Shown: piece after piece, positions 10,909-22,085 of the stretch | Layout: each line of letters begins with the position of its first letter | How positions within the stretch are numbered: position 1 is the first letter of the stretch | NCBI GenBank assembly: GCA_021234155.1 | Contig: JAJEKV010000086.1 | Location: 60,001-124,000 of the forward strand | DNA length: 64,000 nucleotides | Direction of reading: 5' to 3' | From: Isoetes taiwanensis | Lineage: Eukaryota; Streptophyta; Lycopodiopsida; Isoetales; Isoetaceae | Translations under genes and position numbers: made by a program | Notes under the pieces: generated by a model | What the model was told of the DNA's origin: nothing | Seen by the model: only the letters and a program-made list of their open reading frames with translations | Database searches by the model: none

Positions 10909-12877
10909 TGGCCGCTTACTCTTATGATATTCTTTTTTTCCTCATCTACATCTACATGTGAGGTACTTCAAGCTCAAATTCGTAGGCTCGAAATGAGCTC
11001 CTATTGGCTATAAGGATGAGTGGCCAACTAATTGTACATCTAAAAGAACGATGTAAAGTTTCTCTTGGAGCAGCTTATGGGAGCTGACAAAAAAACTCTA
11101 TTTTGTATGAAGGGTTCAAATATACCATCAATGGAATTTGGGGGAGTTATGTTGTGCCAACATAGAAGTGGAACTATTATAAATTATTCATTGATTGACA
11201 AGACCTAGCTTTGTGCTTCAACCATGAACTTTTGGCACAAGGCATGTGAGTAGAAATACAAATACTATAGGATGATATCTTGGCCCTTTGTGAGTGCTAG
11301 CATGATGCCATGATATGTTGTATATTTTAAAGCAAGATCATAGCATTAATGTGAGATGAATACAAATATTGAATAAAAAGCAGAAAAGTTATTTACTTGG
11401 TACCTAACTTGGCTGTGTATTTTCTAAGGATTTTGTTGTGGATTCTATTTCTAGTAAATGATTGTTTTGTCTTTTAAAGCTCTATAATTTTCTTTTACAA
11501 TGAAACAAAGCAACCAATTTCCTGCATTTTAGCCGGGCCCTTTAAAGAAAGATGTAATGGTCCTTGGTTTGGGACAAAACACAATGTACTTCAAGGTATA
11601 ATAGGGCATTAATAATTTGGTCGTTTTTGGCAAGAATAATTGGAATAGAATTGGCTAAACACGACTAGAAGGGTAATTCAACATGTTATCACGTCATGGA
11701 ACTGATAAGTATGAAATAACAAGGGGGTGATTGATTTTGAGGCATTTATGATTTATCTTTGGGTTTGTTGAATCTCATTATTCCCATCTATAGATAGTTC
11801 ATTCTTGATTTCATTTTGGGATAAACATTAAAAAATTTGTATGTATTGCTTTGTTTGGTATGTACATTCCTTTGGCCCTATCATCATTCAAGATAGTTCA
11901 TTCATATTTTTTGTTTGTTTTTTTTATTTTCCACAGAGGGATATGTACATATTTTAAACGGGAAAATTGAAGGGAGCAAACACATACATCAACAAAATGG
12001 CATTGCGCATCAATTTTTCTAACTACAAGGATACCAATGTAACATAGCCCTTTATTGCTTTGTTTGGGGATATGTACATTCCTGGCAAGGAAGCTTGTTC
12101 ATGTTTAGAGAATGTAACAAGCATTTGTGCATTCTAAAATAATATAACACTAAATGAATGTGGTCTTGTAGCAGCATTGAGGATGGACCTAATAATGAAA
12201 CCTTTATTATCTTTGGGAAATGTGGCCTTGTAGCAGCTTTGAGGAATGTGGCCTTGTAGTAGATTTGGGGCATGGAAGATTGGTCTATGTTTGTTTTTTG
12301 TTAAGATATATATATGGTGGGATGCCCATCGATACACCTCTATGCATGCACAAGTTTTTTGCCTTCAGATTTAAATGTATGCTCGATGAAAAGCCCAGCA
12401 ACGCTCGACAATTTTTCCAGTCATCAAATAATATTGGAACAAATAATATATTATTGCGGTGTTGTTGCATTGTACATGACATTGATATAAGAAACTTTAT
12501 TACAAATTACAAAAGAACATCATCAAAACATGTAATTTCTGTAAAAAGTAATCAAACGTGCTTTTGACTAGTTATTATTATTCGATAATGATCCCTTACT
12601 CGCACATCCCTTATCTCACACTTTTAACCTTCGATCAATCACATTTTGCTTATGTGGCATAATCTCAACCATAAGCACAAAAGAAGACACCTTTTAATGC
12701 GTTTCTAATAATAGAACAGTGAGACAATACATAAGATCATCACTATTACACCCTTGAACTCCATCCAAACTCATCTATCCAGAGCTTTTGAGCAATACAT
12801 CTTCCTTACACATCAATGATATCTAATTTAAGAAACAGATTTAGGTGGCATTAATGTGAAACCTCAGTAATCCTCTC

Positions 12878-12990
12878 AACCAATTTCCTTGCATCCAACT
12901 CAGTAGATACGGGAATAGTTCTAATTGCTAACTATCCTAGTGTTCATAATATCAACCACTGCCATCCATTGAAGTGTTCACCACCATAAC
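12878..12990. repeat. Left arm of a local inverted repeat
   Basis: The segment from CAACCAATTTCCTTGCATCC to CCACCATAACTAACTG is repeated in reverse complement at 13,636-13,755, giving arms of about 110 bp around a 645-bp loop. The right arm continues into the PPR-related fragment. Confidence 0.8.
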
Positions 12991-13095
12991 TAACTGTAAT
13001 CCTATCGGGATATTAATTCCTGAGATCAAACACCTTACAAGTAATTCAATTATTATAATAAATAGATCGATAGTATCTTTTATGTCATAAGTTAA

Positions 13096-13160
13096 AGAAA
13101 AAAAGTAAAAAGTAAAAAATAATATGTAAAAAGTAAAAAGTAAAAAGTAAAAAGTAAAAA
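13096..13160. repeat. GTAAAAA microsatellite, expanded
   Basis: About nine AGTAAAA-type units, more than at 9,065-9,118. Confidence 0.85.
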
Positions 13161-13426
13161 GAGAGCTTCATTATTCATTGTAATATATATAGCCTCTTAA
13201 ACTTACCCACAGTAAGACATTAAATCTCCGCTAGTTTTGTAGGTTTAAAAAACATGATACTTATGGGTTTTTGTTCATGATTGGAGATATTCATTTTGCA
13301 GAGGTCGATATGGAGTCCTAGAATGGTATCTTTACTTACAGTACTTCTTGGATAAGAAGAAAGTTCTGACTGACCTTTCCCTATAAGTGGTCTTATTTTA
13401 TAAGGAAATAATCATGTGTATACTTC

Positions 13427-13624
13427 ATGGTTTGTAAGATACCCTCCAATTCTGCTTATCCCAGTCCTGTTGAGCCACCATTCCTCACCACAATTACTAC
13501 ACTTCTAATAATGTCGCAATCACACTGGCCTGATCAAGTGGATACTGAGTCTCATACAACTATTGTTAATGTGGATTTAGAACATCCTCCAAATCTGCTG
13601 CCTGCAAATGAAGTTATTTCCTAG
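13427..13624 (+). pseudogene. Unidentified 65-codon exon-like frame
   Basis: Open frame with a normal coding look (residues such as MSQSHWPDQVDTESH and LEHPPNLLPANE). It is also present in the inverted copy at 37,440-37,628, where it carries a few substitutions. In that copy it stands upstream of the other unidentified exons and the kinesin neck, so it may be an N-terminal exon of the same gene. I do not recognise a domain. No splice sites were fixed with confidence. Confidence 0.45.
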
Positions 13625-13635
13625 AATGCGGGGGG

Positions 13636-13755
13636 AGTTATGGTTGTGAACACTTCAATGGATGGCAGTGGTTGATATTATGAACACTAGGATAGTTAGC
13701 AATTAGAACTATTCCCGTATCTGCTGAGTTGGATGCAAGGAAATTGGTTGAAATG
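13636..13755. repeat. Right arm of the local inverted repeat
   Basis: Reverse complement of 12,878-12,990 (see that entry), joined directly to a PPR-related fragment. Confidence 0.8.
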
Positions 13756-13860
13756 GTGTTGTACATATTCAGGAGAGAATTGCAGATGATTTCCCTATAT
13801 CTTGTAGATATTGAAAGATATAGAAAAGAAGATGAAGGAAAAGAAGAAGAACAGGAGTTG
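13756..13860 (-). pseudogene. PPR-related fragment, first
   Basis: On the minus strand it reads a serine-rich lead, then STRYREIICNSLLNMYN. The NSLLNMY motif is typical of a PPR repeat of the PLS class (helix around N-x-L-x-x-M-Y). It matches part of the longer fragment at 14,797-15,060 and the plus-strand fragment at 37,190-37,300. The rest of the PPR gene is missing. Confidence 0.55.
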
Positions 13861-13865
13861 GCATC

Positions 13866-14760
13866 TACCTCTCCCTGAATATTTATGTCCGTTGGGGCCA
13901 TGAAACATGTTGAGATGTTCGAATCCTAACATCTAACTCCGACATCATTCCAAATAGTCCTTAAACTTGTACCGTTCAATCCTGTAATTCAACCTAAAAT
14001 CCATAAGCAACATGTTCATGCTACACCCACTGCTAAAACTCTTCTAAGACATGTAAGAAACGACCCAAAATCCAGTGAAGACATTACCGGATATGAAGAA
14101 CCAACACAGGAAATGTAGCACAGTAATGTAACTGCCATTCAGAGCTGGCTATCAAAATCGATAGCAAATAGGTGCCAGAGTGAATGAGCACAAGAATGGA
14201 TGAGCACAAGAATGAATGAGCGGAAAAACATAGTTAATATCACCTCCAACTGATTTTATATTTAACGGCCTACAATGAAATTGTTGGTCAAGATGTTGCA
14301 CAAAACCCGGGATTCATAACAAACAAAGATCTTGCACGTAATCGAGGCGGGGAAAATGTAAAAGCAAATCTACCAAATAAGTTCACACCGGCAAGAATCC
14401 AGTAGTGGAACGGGAATGCAATGCATACAGCAAAGCAATTGTTGCACGGAACTATGACAGGCATAAATACAACATGATGGCAGACTTTAACCAATGAAGA
14501 CATACAAAAATTATAAAGCATGCAGATATGGCTTCAATTGCCTTTTTAAGAAGCAAAATGCAAAGTGAGAGAACTAAATACCTTATGGAACTTAGACAAC
14601 GTGCATTTGAACCCAGCAATCTAGTGTATGCCACTACTAAACCATTGCAAACTGTAATTTCCAATCAAACAGTTCCAATAAACATATTTTAGACCCTGCA
14701 ATCTGCATCAGAAGCTTTAGTAAAACAAACTGTGAAAGGTTTTTCTGTGCAAATTGTGCA
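13866..14760 (+). pseudogene. Unidentified multi-exon gene remnant, block 1
   Basis: Several coding-like stretches lie in order. At about 13,960-14,140 the frame contains VIQPKIHKQHVHATPTAKTL and ends in GYEEPTQEM then a stop. At 14,270-14,400 it contains PGFITNKD and KANLPNKFTPARIQ then a stop. At 14,510-14,680 it contains SKMQSERTKYLMELRQRAF, helix-rich. At 14,690-14,750 it contains SASEALVKQTVKGF. The block is repeated at 15,249-15,905 and, inverted, at 36,160-37,060. In the inverted copy its last part runs straight into the kinesin neck, so it may be the upstream coiled-coil part of that gene, or a neighbour fused by rearrangement. I cannot name the protein. Confidence 0.45.
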
Positions 14761-14796
14761 CTTTAATTTTTTTTTCTCAAAGCCAATCTATCTCTT

Positions 14797-15060
14797 CTAG
14801 ATGCCATGCACAAGTTTCAGCTCATTTGCGCATGCATCTAGAGTGTCGATAAATATGATCTTATTTGGGTCTCCACATTTCAAGTATCTAAAAAACATCA
14901 AGGCTTCTTTTCCTTGTCCATGTTGTACAAATGCTGTAATCATCATATTACCATTGTTGTACATATTCAGGAGAGAATTGCAGAGGATTTCCCTATATCT
15001 TGTAGATATTGAAAGATATAGAAAAGAGGATGAACGAAAAGAAGAAGAACAGGAGTTGGG
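14797..15060 (-). pseudogene. PPR protein fragment
   Basis: The minus-strand frame reads NMMITAFVQHGQGKEALMFF, then NKIIFIDTLDACANELK. This is one PLS-type pentatricopeptide repeat (W/N-x-x-M-I-x-x-x-x-Q-H-G-x-G-K-E-A-L-x-x-F, then P-N-x-I-x-F-x-x-x-L-D-A-C-A) preceded by NSLLNMYN from an earlier repeat, with the linking residues lost. PPR proteins bind organellar RNA for editing, splicing or stability. Only about 1.5 repeats of what is normally more than ten are present, so it is a fragment. It is inserted between two copies of the unidentified exon block. Confidence 0.75.
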
Positions 15061-15094
15061 AAAAACGTGAATGTTACCGGGATGTGCAAGTTTG

Positions 15095-15200
15095 CTATGC
15101 ACCTTCGATAGATTCTTATTCTCTTCTAGATCTCCAAATCTATACGTAGCACCTCAGATAGATTCTTATTCTCTTCTAGATCTCCAAATCTATGTGTAGA
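15095..15200. repeat. Two-unit tandem duplication, about 52 bp
   Basis: The unit containing GATAGATTCTTATTCTC and CTAGATCTCCAAATCTAT occurs twice in a row. The matching inverted place at 37,110-37,150 has one unit, so the doubling is private to this copy. Confidence 0.75.
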
Positions 15201-15248
15201 GACATCATTGTAAAGGAAAATACCATAAAGAAGGAGCTCCATAGGTTA

Positions 15249-15905
15249 TCTACCTCTCCCTGAATATTTATGTCAGTTGGGGCCACAAAATAGGTTGAGA
15301 TATTCGAATCCTAACATCTAACTCCAACATCATTTCAAGTAGTCCTTAAACCTGTACCATTCAATCCTGTAATTCAACCTAAAATCCATAAGCAACATGT
15401 TGTTCATGCTACACCCACTGCTAAAAATCTTCTAAGACATGTAAGAAATGGCCCAAAATCCAGGGAAGACATTACCGGATATGAAGAACCAACGCAGGAA
15501 ATGCAGCCCAGTAATGTAACTGCCATTCAGAGCTGGCTATCAAAATCGATAGCAAATAGGTGCCAAAGTAAATGAGCACAAGAATGGATGAGCACAAGAA
15601 TGAATGAGCGAAAAAACATAGTTAATATCACCTCCAACTGATTTTACATTTAACGGCCTACAATGAAATTGTTGGTCAAGATGCTGCACAAAACCAGGGA
15701 TTCATAACAAACAAAGATACTGCATAGGACCCAGAGCAGGAAAATGTAAAAGCAAATCTACCAAATAAGTTCACACCAACAAGAATCCTGTAGTGGAACG
15801 GGAATGCAATGCATATAGCAAAGCAATTGTTGCACGGAACTATGACAGACATAAATACAAAAATCGGTGTGGAATCCAAATGGCAGATAGTTTTACCTCT
15901 AACTG
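15249..15905 (+). pseudogene. Unidentified gene remnant, block 2
   Basis: Direct repeat of 13,866-14,480, about 1,383 bp downstream. It keeps VIQPKIHKQHV-like and KANLPNKFTP-like stretches. It diverges after 15,860, where the downstream helical part of block 1 is replaced by other sequence. It differs from block 1 by scattered substitutions and small indels, for example the segment around 15,718-15,740. Confidence 0.5.
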
Positions 15906-16756
15906 CTTGAAAGCTATTGTCCAAAAACAGCCTAATAAAGCACATGGATGTTTGTCTTTTACAGACACATATCAGCATCAAGCTAGGTCAAAAAACGATG
16001 GGGTGAGCAACTCCGTCATGGAAAAGACCCGTTTCTCAAAACCCGGACTTCGGCATCGTCGTGTAGCGACGACATAAGAATCAGCAATTAATACAACGAC
16101 TGAGAATGAATGAGAAAAACCATTGCGTCCTTTCACTCTTAAATCCGACGGTCTGTAATAAGAGTTTTCACATGCAACAAAAACAACGGCTCAAAATGCG
16201 CACAAACTATCACATCTTACTTTTAGTACTATCTGTTATATATATACAATTATCTGTTGTGCCTATGGGGGGTGAAAGTTATGTAGAGATTGATCCCGTC
16301 CGTCCATTTTGTGAGGTGGCACGACAATGGCCCTTGGATTTATTGGAGAGCATGCATGGGACATGCATGGGGCATGCACCCCATCCCTACACCGTTGATT
16401 GGGCACGTGAGAAATCTTGGCCCTTGATTTTTTAAAAGGAAGGTGCAAGGAAGGTCTCTAAAAAGGTGGTTTTTGGTGCATTCAATCTTAGCCGTTGGAT
16501 CAAAAGGGGGAGGAGAAATCTTGGCCATTAAAGTTTTTATTATATTGCAATTTCTTTTATTAAAAGAGGTGAGGTGGCACTCTTATTTAATAAAAAAGTA
16601 ATGAGGTGGCACCAACATTAATGGACGCTCTTTTCTATAATCGGCTTCAAAGGCAGTGGAGGGGTCGGATGAAGGTGGGGCCCACGCCCTTGGATTGCTC
16701 TCGTCGAGAGCTTTTCAACGGGTAGTGCTTTGGCATCGTTCCCTCGCAGTTGGATC
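15906..16756. other. Spacer without a recognised gene
   Basis: Contains short open frames on both strands near 16,106-16,530 with no domain. A cluster of related words (GGTGGCAC, GGCCCTTGGAT, GGGCATGCA) gives it a repetitive look. It leads directly into the second GAATCT array, and no feature can be supported. Confidence 0.5.
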
Positions 16757-17975
16757 TAATGTGATCGAATACTAAGAATCTTTTTAGAAACTTAGAATTT
16801 TACAGAATTTAAGGAATTTAAGAGAATCTAGAAGAATCTTCATAGAATCTTAGAGAGCGTAGAGGAGGCTCAAAAGAATCTTCAGCAATCTATGAGAATC
16901 TCAAGATAATCTTTGAGAATCTATGGGAATTTTTATAAAACCTTTGACAATGTAGGGGAATCTTCATAGAATCTAAGGGGATTTAGGAGAATCTACATAG
17001 AAATATGGAGAATCTAGAGGAATCTTGAGATAATATTGATGGAATCTTCGAGAATCTAGGGAAATCTCTGTAGAATCTAAGAGAATCTACATAGAATCTA
17101 ACGTAATCTAGGAGAATCTAGATAGAATTTTGGAGAATCCAGAGGATTCTTGTGATAACGTTTGAAATCTAGAGGAATCTTTGTAGATTCTTAAAAACCT
17201 ATGGGAATCTTGGGGAATCTTTCATACTAAGTGTGTTTAGTAGGGGAATCTTGATAGAATCTAAGAGAATCTATATATAATCTTGGGGAATCTAGAGAAA
17301 ATTTAGGTTAATCTTTGAGAATCTAGGGAAATCTTAAGAGAATCTTAAGTAATCTATGAGATTAAGAGAATCTACGGGAATCTTCATTAGATCTTTGAGA
17401 ATGTATGATACTTTTTCCTGAATCTTGAAGAATCCAAGAGAATCTTTATAGAATCTTCATTGTTTATAGAATCTTAATTGGATGGCTCAGAATCTAGCAG
17501 AATCTAAGTGCATCTGCATAGAATCTTTCAGAATCTAGGGGAATCTTGATGGAATCTTTAAGAATCTAGGGAAATCTCTATAGAATCTAAGGGAATCTAC
17601 ATAGAATCTAACGAAATCTAGGAGAATATACATAGAATTTTGGAGAATCTAGAGGATTCTTGTGATAACGTTTGAATTCTAGAGGAATCTTTTTAGATTC
17701 TTAAGAATCTAAGGGAATCTTTTATATTAAGCATGTTTTGTCAGAGAATCTTGATAGAAACCAAGGGAATGTAAGAGAATCAATATAGAATCTTGGAGAA
17801 TCTAGAGAAAATTTGGGATAATCTTTGAGAATCTAAAGGAATTTTAAGTAATCTATGGGACTAAGAGAATTTAAGGCAATCTTCATTAAATCTTTGAGAA
17901 TCTAGTGTGCTTTTTCCTAAATCTTGGAGAATCTAAGAGAAGCTTTATAGAATCTTTATTGGATGGCTCAGAATT
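16757..17975. repeat. GAATCT-rich degenerate array, copy B
   Basis: Same array as 1-1,130; position 16,838 corresponds to position 1. It extends about 80 bases further left than the window shows for copy A. The higher-order period measured between the two GATAACGTTTGAA blocks (17,154 and 17,664) is 510 bp. Confidence 0.9.
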
Positions 17976-18004
17976 TGTGTACTCTCTCATAGTACAATCA
18001 CTTG

Positions 18005-18200
18005 TATATAGATACTTGTATTCGTTGAATCTGAGGTGATCCACTACTGTTAAGACTATCAAAAGCAAAATCCATGCCACAAGATAACAACTTACAATTT
18101 TTTATTTTGGTACACGAAATTGAAGGGGAGATAAGCAGAGAAGAGTTTCTAAATGCGGTCAGTCAGATGCAGTTTTCAATGCCCACATGAACTTTATATC
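18005..18200 (-). pseudogene. 5' fragment of CAF1 deadenylase gene, copy B
   Basis: Tandem counterpart of 1,165-1,360, with a few substitutions. Contains only the start region of CAF1; the nuclease domain is absent here and lies 3.4 kb downstream at 20,785-21,612. Confidence 0.75.
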
Positions 18201-18728
18201 CTGAACTCATGGAGTTTTATTCTCTTATAGGATTTAGACCTTCCTTTTTTCCTCCTCATGTGACCGTAGGCATCTTATCATTCTCTCGCCTTGAACCTCT
18301 ATGTTGTTTGATCCATGATGTTTTCAGCTCGCGGCAATACGAGGGCATACATGGTGTTGTTCGTGCACATAGTCGCAGGCATCGTCGTTGGTCATCTTCC
18401 TCTTCCATCTGCAATAACTGTCCAGGGAGTTCCACGTGTTGATGTTGGTGTTCACGGCGAATGGCGGTCATCATGCTCTCCCTCTCGCTATGTGGTTTGC
18501 GATGTTGCTCGACATTTAGATGTTTCCCGTCGGTTGGGCTTGTAGGTAAGGAAGATCTCTGGTCTCGGATCGTTATTCTGGGATGGGACGAGCAGCTATA
18601 TATGTGTTCGTCCTTCTTGTGGCTCGTTATCGGCGTCTTCTCACAGCATCATCTCTTTCCTTGTCCATTGCTTCCCACCCTACCCGCCCTTGAGTTCGTC
18701 TATTGTTTATATGTTTCTGTTCAGTACT

Positions 18729-18865
18729 GACCACCCGTTGGGTGATGCAAATTATTTTCCACCCACTGGGTGATGCTATCTATATTTTTCCACCCGTTGG
18801 GTGATGCTAGATGATCTCCACCTGTTGGTGATGCTATTTTTTCCTTTTCCACCTCTCGGTGATGT
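18729..18865. repeat. Five short palindromic repeats (CACCC-GTT-GGGTG type), copy B
   Basis: Essentially identical to 1,938-2,078: five CACCC-NNN-GGGTG units that degenerate from left to right. Confidence 0.85.
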
Positions 18866-18877
18866 TTTCTATTTCTA

Positions 18878-19410
18878 TATATGTTTGTTTACAGTTCCTA
18901 ACGTCTAATGGGTGTTTTTGCTTTCTAGGGACTATTTTCTTAGGGGGTGCTCGCCTGCTATGGTTGTACCTATTTTATAACGTTTAATGGGTACTTTGTT
19001 TCTAAGCTTTTGGCAGGTACACAAACAAACATCTATTAGCATTGTATTTCATGGGGTCCAAGTTGTATAATTGGACGTTCCCTTTATTTTTCTTCGTGGG
19101 TAGTTCGCATGTGTGCGGCTACCCACTAGCCACCACACCCCAGGGTATGTGAAACTTCACTTGCTAGTCTATTTGATATAGGAATAAAACTGAGGTTTGC
19201 TTATAGCAGCATGTGCTAACACTATGTTGCAAGAACAGTGCATAAACACTACTATATAATCTGCTTTAGATGAGATTTTTTACTATATATGTTTGTTTAC
19301 AGTTCCTAACGTCTAATGGGTGTTTTTGCTTTCTAGGGACTATTTTCTTAGGGGGTGCTCGCCTGCTATGGTTGTACCTATTTTATTAACGTTTAATGGG
19401 TACTTTCTAG
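18878..19410. repeat. Partial tandem duplication, period about 407 bp
   Basis: The 115-base segment from TATATGTTTGTTTACAG to TTTAATGGGTACTTT occurs at 18,878-18,995 and again at 19,285-19,405. The 290 bases between are absent from copy A (2,090-2,210 has one segment). Either B gained a duplication plus insert or A lost one by recombination between the repeats. Confidence 0.8.
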
Positions 19411-20784
19411 GCATTTCTCCTTTTTTTCCATTTTTTGCACATTCCATGGCATTGATGCGCGTTGGCGGGCTTCGCCAATTTCCTACCTTACTCTTCAGGG
19501 CATCCTCGAGGCCGTTGGCAATCATTTCTCATTAGGGTTTTCCTCGAAAACCCGAAAGGGCGGGGTATTTTATCCCGATGAGAAGTTGTCGCCATTGTCC
19601 TCTCTCTTGCCTTTGCATATTTTCTTATTTTATTTATGGGGTTGCTAGACATTGTTCCTATGGTCCGCCTCCCATTCAGATTTTCCCACATATTGTATAC
19701 TGCTGCTGTGATGAATGACAAGCCTAGGCCGGTTTTTGTGTTCTTTGCGAGTCCCTTCCCAGAATCGTACAGACTTTGTATAGGTTAGATTTATGCTTCA
19801 AGCTCATATTAAGAAGCTCCAAGTCTTATAATGAGCATGAGACTTAGAAATCTAGCTTGAACATTGGAGTCAAATAACAATTCAGCACATTGCTCCGTAT
19901 TAAGATGCAATGAGAATAAGCCATAGCATTGAGAAAATCCAAGTATTATGCTTAGTGGGAACCTCTAACCATAGCATTACTCTCGTTTTATTCCATGCTG
20001 GCATAGCCAAGATATTTGACTCTGCAATAAACATGGGGTTCTTGTATTTTACTCCACTAGATTGAGCACTAGATTAGAATGGGACTTTTGATTGCAAATA
20101 ACCGGCTCCAGAAACATCACTCCTAGCCATTGAAATCAGTACGTTTGAAGGTTTGCTTGGCAAGTATGTTTGAAGGTTTGCATGGCATTGCTATGCAACC
20201 AACATGTAGTCTCGAGTTATGGCCAATCACGTCTTCATTCTTTTATTTCTTTATAGTTGTAACAAGATACAGTAAAGCAGGACGGATACAAGATCTCAAA
20301 AGCAACACAATTAACAAAGTGTAGCAATCTATATTATTTTCTTGAATGCCACGTTGTTGCTACATGCTAAGAAACCTTGCTAACACTTGCATTCATTGTG
20401 TTTATCTTAGCTTTCATTAACTGATATCAACATATATGCGAATGAGAATTATTGGTCTTTGCAATATTCTGAGCTTTAGCAAAACTTACATTAAACAACT
20501 CAAGGGATTTGAATCCTAGTATTTCCATTTCACTTAAACATAAAACTTCTCATCCAAACAAAATAGTTTGAAGCTTAAACTCCTGCAGCTTGACATAAAT
20601 GTAGACACCAAATTGTGGCCATTACTGTTATGGAATTGAAGCACAATCATGGTCAACCATTATTATGCCGTCCTTCAAAAAAAAACTTTTTCATGTAACT
20701 ATAACAAAGATCTAAACATAGAACTTGATTTTAATAAATGCTCATTTTCAGTTTCTATCCTTTATTTTATTCATCATTGAATAT
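19411..20784. other. Non-coding stretch downstream of CAF1, copy B
   Basis: Counterpart of 2,210-3,587. No recognised gene; AT-rich with frequent stops. Its right end is the 3' flank of the intact CAF1 copy. No clear AATAAA cleavage signal was fixed. Confidence 0.55.
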
Positions 20785-21612
20785 TTATTTACAAGAGATG
20801 GCTAGAGATTCAGCACAACTTTGCCGCAAGCCATAGATAACTCCACCGTAAGAGCCCAAAAGATCCCTTTCTTTCAATTTGTTAAAAGCACAAGCAGTGA
20901 CAAAGCTATCAAATCCTGCATTATGGGAAGGACCTTCTTTCTGAACCCCCAAGCTTTGAGCCACATTACTTAAGCTTCCATAGATATGACACCCAAACTT
21001 GGTCATATACTTCACATCATATCTCCAGGGAAAGTACAGATCCATGAGCACAAAGAAGTCATCTTGCGAGTCTGGCAAATCTTGGCAAGAGAAAAGCTTG
21101 AGCAAGTATGCAATGTCGTATGCGCCACTGAAAGTGATCCAGTTGAGGCTCCCATTGAAAAGAAACATGTGCTTGTGAAAGAGGAGCCTAACAAAGTCAT
21201 CATGTGGTATGCCATATAGTTGAAGATCATCAAAGTTGATGCCATTTTGGCATAGAAAATCAATGGAGTCTTCGGAATAGTCATCCACATCCAAATCAAA
21301 CTGGAAGTTGAATTCCCAGAAATAGGGAGGGAATCTACCATGGTCACCAAAGAATGTGAGGCCCAGTTGGATGATCTTGAGCGTGTTAACATTTTTTTGC
21401 AATGTGGGGTAGTGCATGAGAGGCCCCTTGCTCATGTGGCTAGGGGGTTGCACGACTACTCCAGGAAATTCAATGTCAGCTGCAACATTGGAGTAGTGCT
21501 TGGAAATGTTAGATATATGCTGCAATTCGGTCTCCAGATTATATCTCCATACTTGTATTCGTCGAATCTGAGGTGATCCACTGCTGTTAAGACTCTCAAA
21601 AGCAAAATCCAT
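20785..21612 (-). CDS. CAF1: CAF1 (POP2/CNOT7-type) poly(A) 3'-exonuclease, intact single-exon copy
   Basis: An open frame of 275 codons from ATG at 21,612 to TAA. An upstream in-frame TTG at 21,627 adds five codons, but ATG is the better eukaryotic start. It has a complete DEDD-family nuclease fold in order: a lead helix (IRRIQVWRYNLETEL), DIEFPG (D46, E48), QLGLTFF, WEFNFQF, SGAYDIAYLLK (D166), YDVKYM, then SHNAGFDSFVT with D235 and the nearby His. All four acidic metal ligands are present. The length fits plant CAF1 proteins, many of whose genes are intronless. CAF1 acts with CCR4 on the NOT1 scaffold to remove poly(A) tails in the cytoplasm. One deviation: the first ligand motif is A-A-D-I-E rather than the usual M-D-T-E. 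It sits divergently next to a kinesin pseudogene. Expression is not shown by sequence, so a young duplicate that has not yet decayed is possible. Confidence 0.9.
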   Translation of the reverse strand: MDFAFESLNSSGSPQIRRIQVWRYNLETELQHISNISKHYSNVAADIEFPGVVVQPPSHMSKGPLMHYPTLQKNVNTLKIIQLGLTFFGDHGRFPPYFWEFNFQFDLDVDDYSEDSIDFLCQNGINFDDLQLYGIPHDDFVRLLFHKHMFLFNGSLNWITFSGAYDIAYLLKLFSCQDLPDSQDDFFVLMDLYFPWRYDVKYMTKFGCHIYGSLSNVAQSLGVQKEGPSHNAGFDSFVTACAFNKLKERDLLGSYGGVIYGLRQSCAESLAISCK

Positions 21613-22085
21613 CCCACAAGATAACAACTTCCAATTTTTTATTTTGGTACAAGAAAGTTATGGGGAGATGAGCGGAGAAGAGTTTCTAAATGCGGTCAGT
21701 CAGATGCGATTTTTCAATGCCCACCTGAACTTTATATCCGCATTTTTGTTGAATAAATATCCGCATTTTATATCCGGATTTTTGTTGAAGAAAAAGGTAA
21801 AAAAAAGGTAAATGATATTTTCAGTAAAACAGGTCAAGCTTAAACGCGTTTTGATATTTTCTGGGCTTTCCGGTGCGACCTGCAAATCCGAAGCCAAGTC
21901 TAGTTTTAGGGCCTGTAGCCATCGCCCTGATTTGCCTGGCTAAAATTTGCTCGAAAAGAATCATTCTTGCAGCTCTTTTGGCAAAGCCTGGATTTGAGGA
22001 AAAATCTGCGTGGATTACTGTAATGCTTAAATGCCTCAGACAAAAGACATTTCCTAGTTTGACATGTATGGCGCGTTATTTTCAG
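21613..22085. other. Spacer between CAF1 (minus) and kinesin (plus), copy B
   Basis: Divergent intergenic stretch of about 470 bases, nearly identical to 4,421-4,893. It must hold the CAF1 promoter if that gene is active, but I see no convincing TATA box at a usual distance. It includes the TATCCGCATTT direct repeat near 21,735-21,790. Confidence 0.5.

Larger units (their letters stand above)
10909..13340. repeat. S block, second copy in unit A
   Basis: Starts at TGATGGCCGCTTACTCTTATGAT, matching the base after the kinesin stop at 6,545, and runs to the TGGAGTCCTAGAATGGTA segment shared with 9,262-9,280. It is more diverged than the other copies, with many short deletions and scrambled patches at 11,780-12,130. 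No kinesin exon precedes it; the insert at 9,286-10,908 does. It lies directly upstream of the unidentified exons at 13,427 onward. Confidence 0.8.

Noticed and set aside
1-16756. Helitron or Pack-MULE identity of the composite gene-fragment unit
   Set aside because: Gene-fragment mixing suggests it, but no CTRR end with hairpin, no long TIR and no target-site duplication could be found; the left edge lies outside the window.
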